From Pseudomonadota bacterium (GTDB lineage: Bacteria; Desulfobacterota; Desulfobulbia; Desulfobulbales; Desulfocapsaceae): 64,000 nt of DNA. The stretch spans positions 230,782-294,781 of the forward strand of contig JAEYNP010000039.1 of assembly GCA_023412495.1 (NCBI GenBank), given 5' to 3'. Position numbers and translations under genes: made by a program. Positions 8,183 to 14,944 of this stretch are shown piece by piece. How positions within the stretch are numbered: position 1 is the first letter of the stretch; the number at the start of each line of letters is the position of its first letter. Below the pieces are notes generated by a model that had not been told where the DNA came from, ran no database searches, and saw only the letters and a program-made list of their open reading frames with translations.

Positions 8183-9025
8183 ATGCGCATCCTGACGACA
8201 ATCTCCGGCATCCTACTGTCATTTGCCCTTTGCTCATGTGGCGCTGGCACATGCGGAAGATATGCATCTCCACAGACTCAGGTGATTACTGAAAGGTATG
8301 CAGTAAATATCCTGCGCGGATCGGGCACCGAAACACCCGAACCGTCGTGCATCGAAATACGTAAGGAGGGAGTCCCGGTTTTTTCGAAGGAAGGGTTCTA
8401 TTTCCACATCGGCAGTATTGCTCAAGGGGATACGGAAACATTGGAATCAACAGATATTACCGGTGACGGACGGGCGGATCTGGTCATTTCAGAATATACC
8501 GGAGGGGCCCATTGTTGCCTGCTGCTTCACATCTTTAAACTGGAACCGAAGTTCAGATATATTCAGTCCATCAATGCCAAACATTCCAACGTGTATTTCC
8601 AAAATCTGGACGCTGATCCTGCCTTGGAATTGGTGATGCAGGACTGGACCTTTGCCTATTGGAACACTGCTTTCGCCGAATCCCCCGCCCCGGAAGTCAT
8701 CCTGAAGTACAACGGGGGGAATTATGCAGTATCCCCGGAACTTATGTGGACGCCTCCTCCGGGAACGAAGGAACTCGATGAAATCGCCGCGGGCATCGAA
8801 TCATCACCCGATTGGCACGATACCCCGAAGAAGGTTCCGGTCACGCTCTGGGCGGAAATGCTCGACCTCATCTACACCGGCAATATGTCACAGGCCTGGA
8901 TTCTCTTCGAAATTTCCTGGCCGAAGGAAGTGTCAGGCAAGCAGGAATTTCTTAATGCATTCAAAGCGCAACTGGAGTCCAGCCCCTTCTGGAAAGACAT
9001 CCGGATCCTCAATCGAGGCGGATAA
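8183..9025 (+). CDS. Exported hypothetical protein, VCBS-like segment
   Basis: Protein of 280 aa with an N-terminal signal sequence (hydrophobic residues 4-17, then LCSCGAGTCG). The Cys at 17 or 19 could be lipidated, but the lipobox is imperfect. A DITGDGRADLVISEY segment near residues 93-107 looks like a calcium-binding VCBS/FG-GAP blade, followed by DADPALELVMQDW, a second related segment. I do not know the family. The ATG at 8183 follows GAGGCATCGAAA. Divergent from the thi operon, it is a single gene with 178 bp of upstream DNA shared with the thi promoter. Likely periplasmic or membrane-attached; no enzymatic motif seen. Confidence 0.7.
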   Translation: MRILTTISGILLSFALCSCGAGTCGRYASPQTQVITERYAVNILRGSGTETPEPSCIEIRKEGVPVFSKEGFYFHIGSIAQGDTETLESTDITGDGRADLVISEYTGGAHCCLLLHIFKLEPKFRYIQSINAKHSNVYFQNLDADPALELVMQDWTFAYWNTAFAESPAPEVILKYNGGNYAVSPELMWTPPPGTKELDEIAAGIESSPDWHDTPKKVPVTLWAEMLDLIYTGNMSQAWILFEISWPKEVSGKQEFLNAFKAQLESSPFWKDIRILNRGG

Positions 9026-9111
9026 ACAGGAGCACGACTCCTGCCTCCGGTTTTTTTGTTGGGGATATGTATGAGCTTCCCTCGTTGTCAGTGAAGCGGT
9101 AGCGGAACGGC

Positions 9112-9255
9112 TGTCGTTGTCGTAATCGTAATCGAAGTCGTAGTCGCAGCATAGGGCGACTTCTTCCCGCAGATTTCCGTTCAAGGGATCGAAAGAGGCA
9201 AACATCCGGTTGCACGTGACCAAATTCCATCATCTCTTTGATTACGACAACGACA
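9112..9255. repeat. Degenerate hexamer run with 16-bp inverted partner
   Basis: A run of GTCGTT/GTCGTA/ATCGTA-type hexamers occupies 9112-9148. Its first 16 bases (9112-9127) are a perfect reverse complement of 9240-9255, so the intervening 112 bp could be looped out. It lies between the exported hypothetical and the convergent minus-strand gene at 9274. No T-run follows, so a terminator is not supported. Confidence 0.6.
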
Positions 9256-9273
9256 ACAAAGACTGCGGATTTT

Positions 9274-9888
9274 CTACCCGGAGAAATCGACATCCACCTC
9301 TTCCATATTGCGCCCCCGCTCGATAATCTCTTCCATTTTCGCAACGCAGTCCTCCCCCAGCCGGACCATCTTGCCGATCATGTCGTAGGCGAGGTCGTCC
9401 CGGCCCAGGTATTTATCCGACTTGGCAAGCAGCTTCTGGCCGAACCGGAGATAGGAGACCAGATCTTCATAGATCTCCTGCCGCTTGCGCTGCTTTTCTC
9501 GCTCGGCGCGGATGATCGGCATGAGTTGCTGAATCACCGCCGCAACCAACGCATCCCTGGGGATCCGCCGCTCCCGCGAAATCTTCTCCAGGATATTCAG
9601 CGATCTCTTGCTGAGTACAAAGGTCTTCGGCCGGGAGGGCTGCTTCCCCTCGTAGTCCCTGCGGACCTTGTCCGCCCGGATCTTCATAAACTCGGCATTG
9701 TCGATCAACTGATCGAGCAACGCCTTCTGCTGCAGGCCGAATTGTCCGGCGACGATGGCCAGCAGAACTATAATATCCTCTGGCAGGCGGAAGGTCGTCC
9801 GGACCGACTGCCGTCCCCGCAACCGTTCGAGCGAAACCTCAAACTCCGTCTGCTCTTTCGGTCCGTTCTTTTCTCTTTTCAAATCCAT
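9274..9888 (-). CDS. Hypothetical protein, possible ribbon-helix-helix-type DNA-binding protein
   Basis: Highly charged 204-aa protein. The segment RQSVRTTFRLPEDIIVLLAIVA (about 27-48, strand then helix) resembles a ribbon-helix-helix N-terminus, and a second similar stretch, KTFVLSKRSLNILEKIS, follows near residue 90. The rest is helical, probably coiled coil. The ATG at 9888 is preferred to the TTG at 9909 because GGGAGG lies 6 bp before it. It is divergent from two hsp20 genes, with an AT-rich 276-bp spacer containing an inverted repeat, so control of the hsp20 pair is plausible but unproven. The family is not recognised with certainty. Confidence 0.65.
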   Translation of the reverse strand: MDLKREKNGPKEQTEFEVSLERLRGRQSVRTTFRLPEDIIVLLAIVAGQFGLQQKALLDQLIDNAEFMKIRADKVRRDYEGKQPSRPKTFVLSKRSLNILEKISRERRIPRDALVAAVIQQLMPIIRAEREKQRKRQEIYEDLVSYLRFGQKLLAKSDKYLGRDDLAYDMIGKMVRLGEDCVAKMEEIIERGRNMEEVDVDFSG

Positions 9889-10040
9889 ATCTTCCTCCCG
9901 CCTCGACAACTCCTTTCGGGCTCCGGCTTTTTGTCTTCGGTCACTTTTTTCAGTTCATACTGTAATTATGAATATTACTGAGTCAATATGCATAGTTATA
10001 GTAATTTGGTATTTTAAGTTTAATTAGTAATTTTTTATTA

Positions 10041-10068
10041 TTGACACAACAATCTTAGTAACTATGTT
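10041..10068 (+). promoter_or_regulatory. Candidate hsp20 promoter with overlapping inverted repeat
   Basis: TTGACA (10041-10046) and TATGTT (10063-10068) are separated by 16 bp in a strongly AT-rich spacer. The -10 overlaps TAACTATG (10059-10066), the exact reverse complement of CATAGTTA at 9991-9998. TAGTAA recurs at 9999, 10025 and 10056. This looks like a sigma-70 promoter with an operator; no HrcA-type CIRCE element is visible. Confidence 0.45.
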
Positions 10069-10164
10069 ATGCTCAACAAGGCTGGATAAAGTAACGGAAA
10101 TCGAGAAAAAACGGTGCCGTTTTCGGCATAAGAAGCAAGCACAAACGTCAAAGGAGGAAGGAAA

Positions 10165-10611
10165 ATGTGGACCAGAATGAGTGAATTCGATCGTATGTTC
10201 CGGGCCATGGATCTGCTGCATTCGCGACTGAACAATATCTTCGAGGATTATGGTCGTTTCCGGCCGGCAATCCCGGCATGGGGCGTCACCGAGGTCGCCC
10301 CGCGCACCAACCTGTACGATGTGGGCGACCGCCTGGAATTGAAGGTTGAGGTCCCCGGCATCGCCAAAAGCGACCTCGATATCAAAATCCAGGGGAACTA
10401 CCTCGAAATAAGCGGGAGCCGCAAGTCGGACATTCCGAAGGGGTACAAGGCGCATCGTGTCGAACGGGGCGAAACGACTTTCACCAGAAGCTTTACCCTG
10501 CCTGCCGATGTGGAGGCGTCGAGGGTGGAAGCTGCCCTGAAGGACGGCATCCTCACCTTGAGACTCCCCAAGATGGAGCAGGCCAAACCCATTCAGATTG
10601 CCATCGGCTAA
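10165..10611 (+). CDS. Small heat-shock protein, Hsp20 family
   Basis: ATP-independent holdase chaperone of 148 aa. The alpha-crystallin domain spans about residues 45-140, with PRTNLYDVGDRLELKVEVPG opening it and the conserved GILTLRLPK motif near the end. The ATG at 10165 follows a perfect AAGGAGG. It is followed after 32 bp by a second hsp20 gene, so the pair is probably one transcript. The sequence is complete and its length is normal. The C-terminal IxI-like tail (IQIAI) needed for oligomer contacts is present. Confidence 0.95.
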   Translation: MWTRMSEFDRMFRAMDLLHSRLNNIFEDYGRFRPAIPAWGVTEVAPRTNLYDVGDRLELKVEVPGIAKSDLDIKIQGNYLEISGSRKSDIPKGYKAHRVERGETTFTRSFTLPADVEASRVEAALKDGILTLRLPKMEQAKPIQIAIG

Positions 10612-10643
10612 CAGACTTCCCATAACAGAAATTGAGGTGAACT

Positions 10644-11024
10644 ATGAACGAGCAGAAAGAACTGACCTTGAAACAGGAGAACCTGAGTGAACGAACCCGA
10701 CAGCTACCGACGGTGGCGCCCGAGGTCGACATTCTTGAGAATGAGGAGGAGATCCTGCTGTTCGCCGATTTGCCGGGAGTCAGCAGGGAGGATATCACCG
10801 TCAATATCGAAAACGGCCGGCTGTCCCTGTCGGGTGTGAGAAAAATGGCGGCTTCGGGGGCGACGACCTGGGAAGAATTCGGCGAGGTGGAGTACCGGAG
10901 GGTATTTTCGGTTCCGCAGACCATCAGTATCGGCAAAGTGGGCGCCGAGCTGAAAGATGGGGTCCTGCGACTCCGACTGCCGAAGGCCGAGTCGGCCAAG
11001 CCGCGGCAGATCGAGATCAAATAG
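10644..11024 (+). CDS. Small heat-shock protein, Hsp20 family (second copy)
   Basis: Second alpha-crystallin-domain protein in tandem, 126 aa, clearly diverged from the first. The domain runs from about residue 24 (APEVDILENEEEILLFADLPG) to the GVLRLRLPK motif; the tail ends IEIK. A short charged N-terminus replaces the longer helical arm of the first protein. It lies 32 bp downstream of the first copy and has a GAGGTGA ribosome site. Paired class-divergent Hsp20 proteins are known to form mixed oligomers; that is an inference here. A long nested hairpin follows the stop codon. Confidence 0.94.
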   Translation: MNEQKELTLKQENLSERTRQLPTVAPEVDILENEEEILLFADLPGVSREDITVNIENGRLSLSGVRKMAASGATTWEEFGEVEYRRVFSVPQTISIGKVGAELKDGVLRLRLPKAESAKPRQIEIK

Positions 11025-11033
11025 ATTGATAGA

Positions 11034-11130
11034 CCAGAAGTCAGGAAGCCGGAAACCAAAAGCCAGAACATCGTGTCGCCTGACGGCGACCATGAAGTCT
11101 GGCTTCTGTCCTCTGATTTCTGACTTCTGG
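11034..11130. repeat. Nested long inverted repeat between convergent genes
   Basis: Three stems nest in register: 11034-11044 with 11120-11130 (11 bp), 11061-11067 with 11098-11104 (7 bp) and 11075-11080 with 11085-11090 (6 bp). The arms are made of AGAAGTCAG / CTGACTTCT-like words. It lies exactly between the end of the hsp20 pair and the end of the convergent gene at 11132, so it may act as a bidirectional transcript end, though no T-run is present. Confidence 0.7.
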
Positions 11131-11131
11131 A

Positions 11132-12025
11132 TCAGCAGGTGGAGTGGAAAAGCCCCCCGACCGCCGAGCCCTGTTGCACGTATTCGTTGTAGCGGTCTAT
11201 ACCCTCCTGGGTGGCGGCGACGACCGTTTCCACCCTCTTTGCATCCAGGAGGGCAAGGGTCTCGGGAGCGATTCTCAACCTGTTCATCCGGCCGGTGGTC
11301 AAGATGATCGTCTTGCAGCCATGGCGAAGAAGTTCCTCCACATCGCCCGGCTGAATGCCCCGGCCGTGATTGGTCCCGTGCTCCGACCAGTCCCATTCCC
11401 TGCCGCCGCCGGGCCATAGCTTGAAGTCCTTGCCAGGGCCGACCCCGTCGATAATCATTTTGCCCCAACCCGATGAGAGGATGCGGGGGGAGTTTTGCGC
11501 TGTCCTGTCCATCGACTCCTCCTTCTCTTGAGCCATCTTCACCCCTTTCTTTCTTATATAAAGCGTCTTCCTGACGCTCGCCACCCGCTCTCCCCGTTCA
11601 TCGAGGATAGTGACCCGAAACCGTTCGAGTACTTTTTCGCCGGAAGCCGCCTTGGCAATGATTTCGGCCAATCGTTGATCCGGCAAATGGAACCGGGCGG
11701 TGACCCGGCCCCTGCCCGGGGTGAGGAAGACGATCTTGGCCGCCGTGTCCCAGACGATGTAGTCCCGGCCGAGATTGCGCATGAGCATCAGCATGAAGAA
11801 AGGGTCGGTCATGGAAAAGAGATTGCCCCCGAAATGGCTGCGCACATAGTTGCGGTTGTACCAGTGAAGCTTCATCACCACCCGGATGGTTCGCCAGTCC
11901 GGCGCGATATGCCGTACCGCGATCCCCGCGCCAAGGTAGGGTGGCCAGAGGTTGATGATCGCTCGAAAGACGCGGGGGTAATCCATCGGGTCAAAGCGCG
12001 ACAGTCTTGACCGAATTCTGCCCAT
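11132..12025 (-). CDS. DUF4442 (hotdog-like) / Mth938-like fusion protein
   Basis: One 297-aa frame joins two domains. Residues 1-160 match the DUF4442 hotdog-like family (PYLGAGIAVRHIAPD; HFGGNLFSMTDPFFMLML), relatives of acyl-CoA thioesterases. Residues about 178-297 match the Mth938/AAMDC fold (GWGKMIIDG; FKLWPGGGREWDW; ILTTGRMNRL; GLFHSTC end). Met164 is preceded by AAGGGGTGAAG, so the second domain could also be made separately. Neither domain has an assigned reaction here. The gene stands alone, convergent with the hsp20 pair. The combination is unusual to me, but I cannot check how common it is. Confidence 0.8.
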   Translation of the reverse strand: MGRIRSRLSRFDPMDYPRVFRAIINLWPPYLGAGIAVRHIAPDWRTIRVVMKLHWYNRNYVRSHFGGNLFSMTDPFFMLMLMRNLGRDYIVWDTAAKIVFLTPGRGRVTARFHLPDQRLAEIIAKAASGEKVLERFRVTILDERGERVASVRKTLYIRKKGVKMAQEKEESMDRTAQNSPRILSSGWGKMIIDGVGPGKDFKLWPGGGREWDWSEHGTNHGRGIQPGDVEELLRHGCKTIILTTGRMNRLRIAPETLALLDAKRVETVVAATQEGIDRYNEYVQQGSAVGGLFHSTC

Positions 12026-12109
12026 GTTTTTTTCCTCCCCTCATAAGCCACGAGAATAGCTGATCATCGCCTTCACCAGCACATCCGCAGAAAGGCCGTG
12101 GACGGCGGC

Positions 12110-13231
12110 TCATCTGTCCGGCAGAAAGCCGCCGAAGGCGCCGGTATCACTTTTCGTCAGCCCCCCGGCCAGGGTGATGGTCTTGCCCATCTCCACGCCC
12201 GCCTGATAGGTGCCGCCATAGACCTTCACGCCCCGTGACGATACCCTGCGAAGCCGGGGATAACGCAGACCGACGAAGACCTCCAGCCGCTGTTCCTCGG
12301 CCGTGATCAGGGCGCCCGCCGAAGGCACCGGCACCCGTGCCGCCCTCTGCTCCTTCTGGGCCCGCAGCTTCAGGGAAAAGCCGCGCAGCAGGCCGAGATA
12401 ATAGCTGTTCTTCTCCGTTCGGGTACGGCCGCGGAAGTTCCGGCCGTGCTGCGACCAGAGCAGGGCCAGCCGGTTTTCCAGGAAGTGATAGCAGTACTCG
12501 GCGATGGCGGTGTTTTCCAGGGTGCCGAAGAGTTCGATGGTTCGGAACGTCTCGCCGAGGGCCGGATCGTAGAGCTGCGACAGCACCACCCTGACGAGGA
12601 AGAATTCCTGCAGGATCGAGCAGATATGCCGCTGGTAGCCGGCGATCCGCTTCTGTTTTCGATCGATTATCACATAGGCATGCTGCGGTTTTTTCCCCTC
12701 GCTGAGCCCCTGCAAGTGGTATTTCTCCATGAGCTCGCCCGCCTTCTCCATGGCCAGGGCCGCCTCATGCTCATTGGCCGAACGCCCCAGGGCCAGGAGT
12801 TTTTCGATCCTGGCGAGACACTTTCTGCCTTGCTCGGAGAGCTTCGAGGGCGCCGCCATCTCCGCCACATGCTCCGGCAGGACCGTCCCCGCCCGGCGGA
12901 ATTCCGGCAGCACTCCCAAAAGGTCGCAGGCGCGCTGAAACATCTCGCCGTGGGGGGAACCACCCTGCCCCTGCCACTGACTGCACAGCTGGTGCGCCAT
13001 CTCGTGCCGCAGGACCTGCATGGTCACCGCCCAGGAATGGTTCAGGATGAGGTGCCGGCTGAGGGAAAGCGTCCCGGTGGCCGGCCGCCAGCAGCCGTAC
13101 GACTGCCGGGAATCGGTGATTTCAAAGATCGGCTGGGCAAGGGAAACGCCGCGGCTGGCGCAGATATCGTCAAACTCAAGGTGCAGCTGCTGCAGCCAAA
13201 GCTGCTGCAGTCTATCGATGCTGTACGTCAT
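12110..13231 (-). CDS. SprT-like zinc peptidase domain with DUF2786
   Basis: Protein of 373 aa. The N-terminal SprT-like domain (about 1-125) has HEMAH (His76, Glu77, His80) and a downstream His94 in GSPHGEMF, a complete gluzincin-type site. A DUF2786 domain follows (about 133-250; IEKLLALGRSANEHEAALAMEKAGELMEKYHL). The ATG at 13231 is chosen because GGGAG lies 8 bp before it, whereas the upstream TTG would be too close. SprT relatives act on DNA-protein crosslinks, but that function is not established for this architecture. The C-terminal ~120 residues are basic and may bind nucleic acid. It stands between the fusion gene and the divergent DHH gene. Confidence 0.82.
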   Translation of the reverse strand: MTYSIDRLQQLWLQQLHLEFDDICASRGVSLAQPIFEITDSRQSYGCWRPATGTLSLSRHLILNHSWAVTMQVLRHEMAHQLCSQWQGQGGSPHGEMFQRACDLLGVLPEFRRAGTVLPEHVAEMAAPSKLSEQGRKCLARIEKLLALGRSANEHEAALAMEKAGELMEKYHLQGLSEGKKPQHAYVIIDRKQKRIAGYQRHICSILQEFFLVRVVLSQLYDPALGETFRTIELFGTLENTAIAEYCYHFLENRLALLWSQHGRNFRGRTRTEKNSYYLGLLRGFSLKLRAQKEQRAARVPVPSAGALITAEEQRLEVFVGLRYPRLRRVSSRGVKVYGGTYQAGVEMGKTITLAGGLTKSDTGAFGGFLPDR

Positions 13232-13441
13232 TTCCAATCTCCCTTACCTTATGGCAACACCATCTTGTTTCCGTAAACGTTACCATAGCGCTCTTTTCCC
13301 CGCCGGACAAGCTCCACCCGGGTTTGCTCCGGCGATATTGTCTTGATATTCCTTTTGTTGCAGGTATATTGATGAGTTATGCGCCGTATCGAAACCCTTT
13401 CCACCAAGTAGGGCTCCTTGAATACACTCAAAAACGCCATC

Positions 13442-14743
13442 ATGATCATTGCGACCACCCACAAGAACACAGATTTCGACGGCCTGGCCTCGGTTATCGC
13501 CGCCACCATCCTCTACCCCGGATGTGTCGGGGTGGTCCCGAAGATGACGAATAAAAACGTCGAGCGTTTCCTCTCGACCCATAAGACGGCCTTCAATCTC
13601 ATCCTGCCCCACGAGGTCAAGCACGACAAGGTGAAGAAGCTGATCGTGGTCGATACCGACCAGTGGCAGCGGCTCGACAGGATGGACAAGCTGGCGAAAC
13701 GCGAGGACCTGGAAATCGAGGTCTGGGACCATCACATGATGAACGGCGGCGATATTGAGGCCAACTGGTCGTGCAAGGAGCGGATCGGCTCGACCGTTAC
13801 CCTTTTCGTCCGGGAGATGAAGAAACGGGGAATCAAACTCACCGCCCTCGACTCCACCGTAATGCTCATCGGCCTATATGAAGATACCGGCCACCTCACC
13901 TTTCCCTCGACCAAGGCGGAAGACGCCCGTGCCGCGGCATATCTTCTCGACAACCACGCCGACCTCAATGTCGCCGGCTTTTTCCTTAATCCGCCCTACG
14001 AGGAGAATCAAAAGGAAATCCTCTTCGAAATGATGAAGAAGACGGAAAAATACACCATCTCCGGCCATACTGTCGGCTTCAACCATGTCACCCTGGACAA
14101 GAAGGTGCCGAATCTGGCGGCGGTCGTCAATATGTACCGCAAGATCGTCAACGTCGACGCGCTCTTCGTCATCTTCTCGAGCGACGACCGCCACTCCATT
14201 ATCGGCCGCAGCGGCGTGGACGCCATCGATGTCGGTCAAATCCTCTCCATTTTCGGAGGCGGCGGCCACGGCGGGGCCGGTTCGGCAGCGGTGAAGAGCG
14301 CCGATGTCTCGGTGGCGGAGGTGAAGGACAAAATTCTCTCCCTTCTGGCCGCCAAAGGCACGGAGTCCATCCGCATCGCCGACATCATGTCCTTCCCGGT
14401 CGTCTCCGTCGGTCCGGAGACCCCGATGCGAGAGGTTCAGGCGCTTATGGCCGGCAAGAAGATCCGGGGGGTTATGGTGACCGAGGGAGACAGGATCGAG
14501 GGTATAATCGTTCTCTGGGATCTCAAGAAAATCAAGAAGGACAGCCAGTGGGACAGTCCGGTGAAGGCATACATGGCCAGGAACATCCTGACCATCGGTC
14601 CGGGCGACTCCCCTTCGGTCGCCGCCCGTATGATGATCGAGAACGATGTCGGCCATCTGCCTGTGGTACAGGACGGCAAGATGATCGGCATCGTCACCCG
14701 CACCGACATTCTCACCTATTATTACGATCTGTTGCCGGATTAG
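13442..14743 (+). CDS. DHH family phosphoesterase with DHHA1 and two CBS domains
   Basis: Protein of 433 aa. DHH motifs are TTHKNTDFDGLAS near the N-terminus, VVDTDQW and WDHHMM, and the DHHA1 GGGGHGGAGSAA is near 275-288. Two CBS domains fill the C-terminus (about 310-433). The family hydrolyses phosphodiesters such as nanoRNA or cyclic dinucleotides. In related deltaproteobacterial proteins this DHH-CBS unit is followed by a tRNA-nucleotidyltransferase/poly(A)-polymerase domain; here the frame ends right after the second CBS. ATG 13442 matches the usual family start; a TTG at 13418 is an alternative. The TAG stop lies in the first bases of dispersed-element copy B. Confidence 0.88.
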   Translation: MIIATTHKNTDFDGLASVIAATILYPGCVGVVPKMTNKNVERFLSTHKTAFNLILPHEVKHDKVKKLIVVDTDQWQRLDRMDKLAKREDLEIEVWDHHMMNGGDIEANWSCKERIGSTVTLFVREMKKRGIKLTALDSTVMLIGLYEDTGHLTFPSTKAEDARAAAYLLDNHADLNVAGFFLNPPYEENQKEILFEMMKKTEKYTISGHTVGFNHVTLDKKVPNLAAVVNMYRKIVNVDALFVIFSSDDRHSIIGRSGVDAIDVGQILSIFGGGGHGGAGSAAVKSADVSVAEVKDKILSLLAAKGTESIRIADIMSFPVVSVGPETPMREVQALMAGKKIRGVMVTEGDRIEGIIVLWDLKKIKKDSQWDSPVKAYMARNILTIGPGDSPSVAARMMIENDVGHLPVVQDGKMIGIVTRTDILTYYYDLLPD

Positions 14744-14843
14744 TACCTTGAAATTCATTCTTACTTTTGAAGAATTGAATTTCAAGGTACTTATACCCCT
14801 CAAGGGGGTACTGAAAAGAGTCCCCTCTGCTGTGGGAGGGATA
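14740..14843 (+). repeat. Dispersed three-hairpin element, copy B
   Basis: Full copy in plus orientation. The main stem pairs GTACCTT 14743-14749 with 14784-14790 and GAAATTCATTCTT 14750-14762 with 14770-14783 (one bulged T). It is followed by the TACCCC/GGGGTA hairpin and the CCCCTC hairpin. The bases CAC and T that break the stem in copies A and C are absent, so here the stem is continuous. The first bases supply the TAG stop of the DHH-CBS gene. Confidence 0.85.
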
Positions 14844-14892
14844 ATAACCAGCATTATCCGTCCTCGGGACGGGGTGTCAGGCTGAAAGAAAT

Positions 14893-14919
14893 GAGGGCGG
14901 AGACGGGAGTCCCGCCCTC
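14893..14919 (-). terminator. Candidate terminator of the porin-cytochrome operon
   Basis: An 8-bp GC-rich stem (14893-14900 GAGGGCGG with 14912-14919) lies 26 bp past the porin stop codon on the minus strand and is followed by ATTTCTTTC, a weak U-tract. Its position at the operon end supports the call. Confidence 0.55.
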
Positions 14920-14944
14920 CTGTGCTGCGGATCGATAGGCCGGA

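Noticed and set aside
7980..8273. Small minus-strand open frame upstream of the thi operon
   Set aside because: It covers the thi promoter and overlaps the signal-peptide gene; no ribosome site or recognisable sequence.
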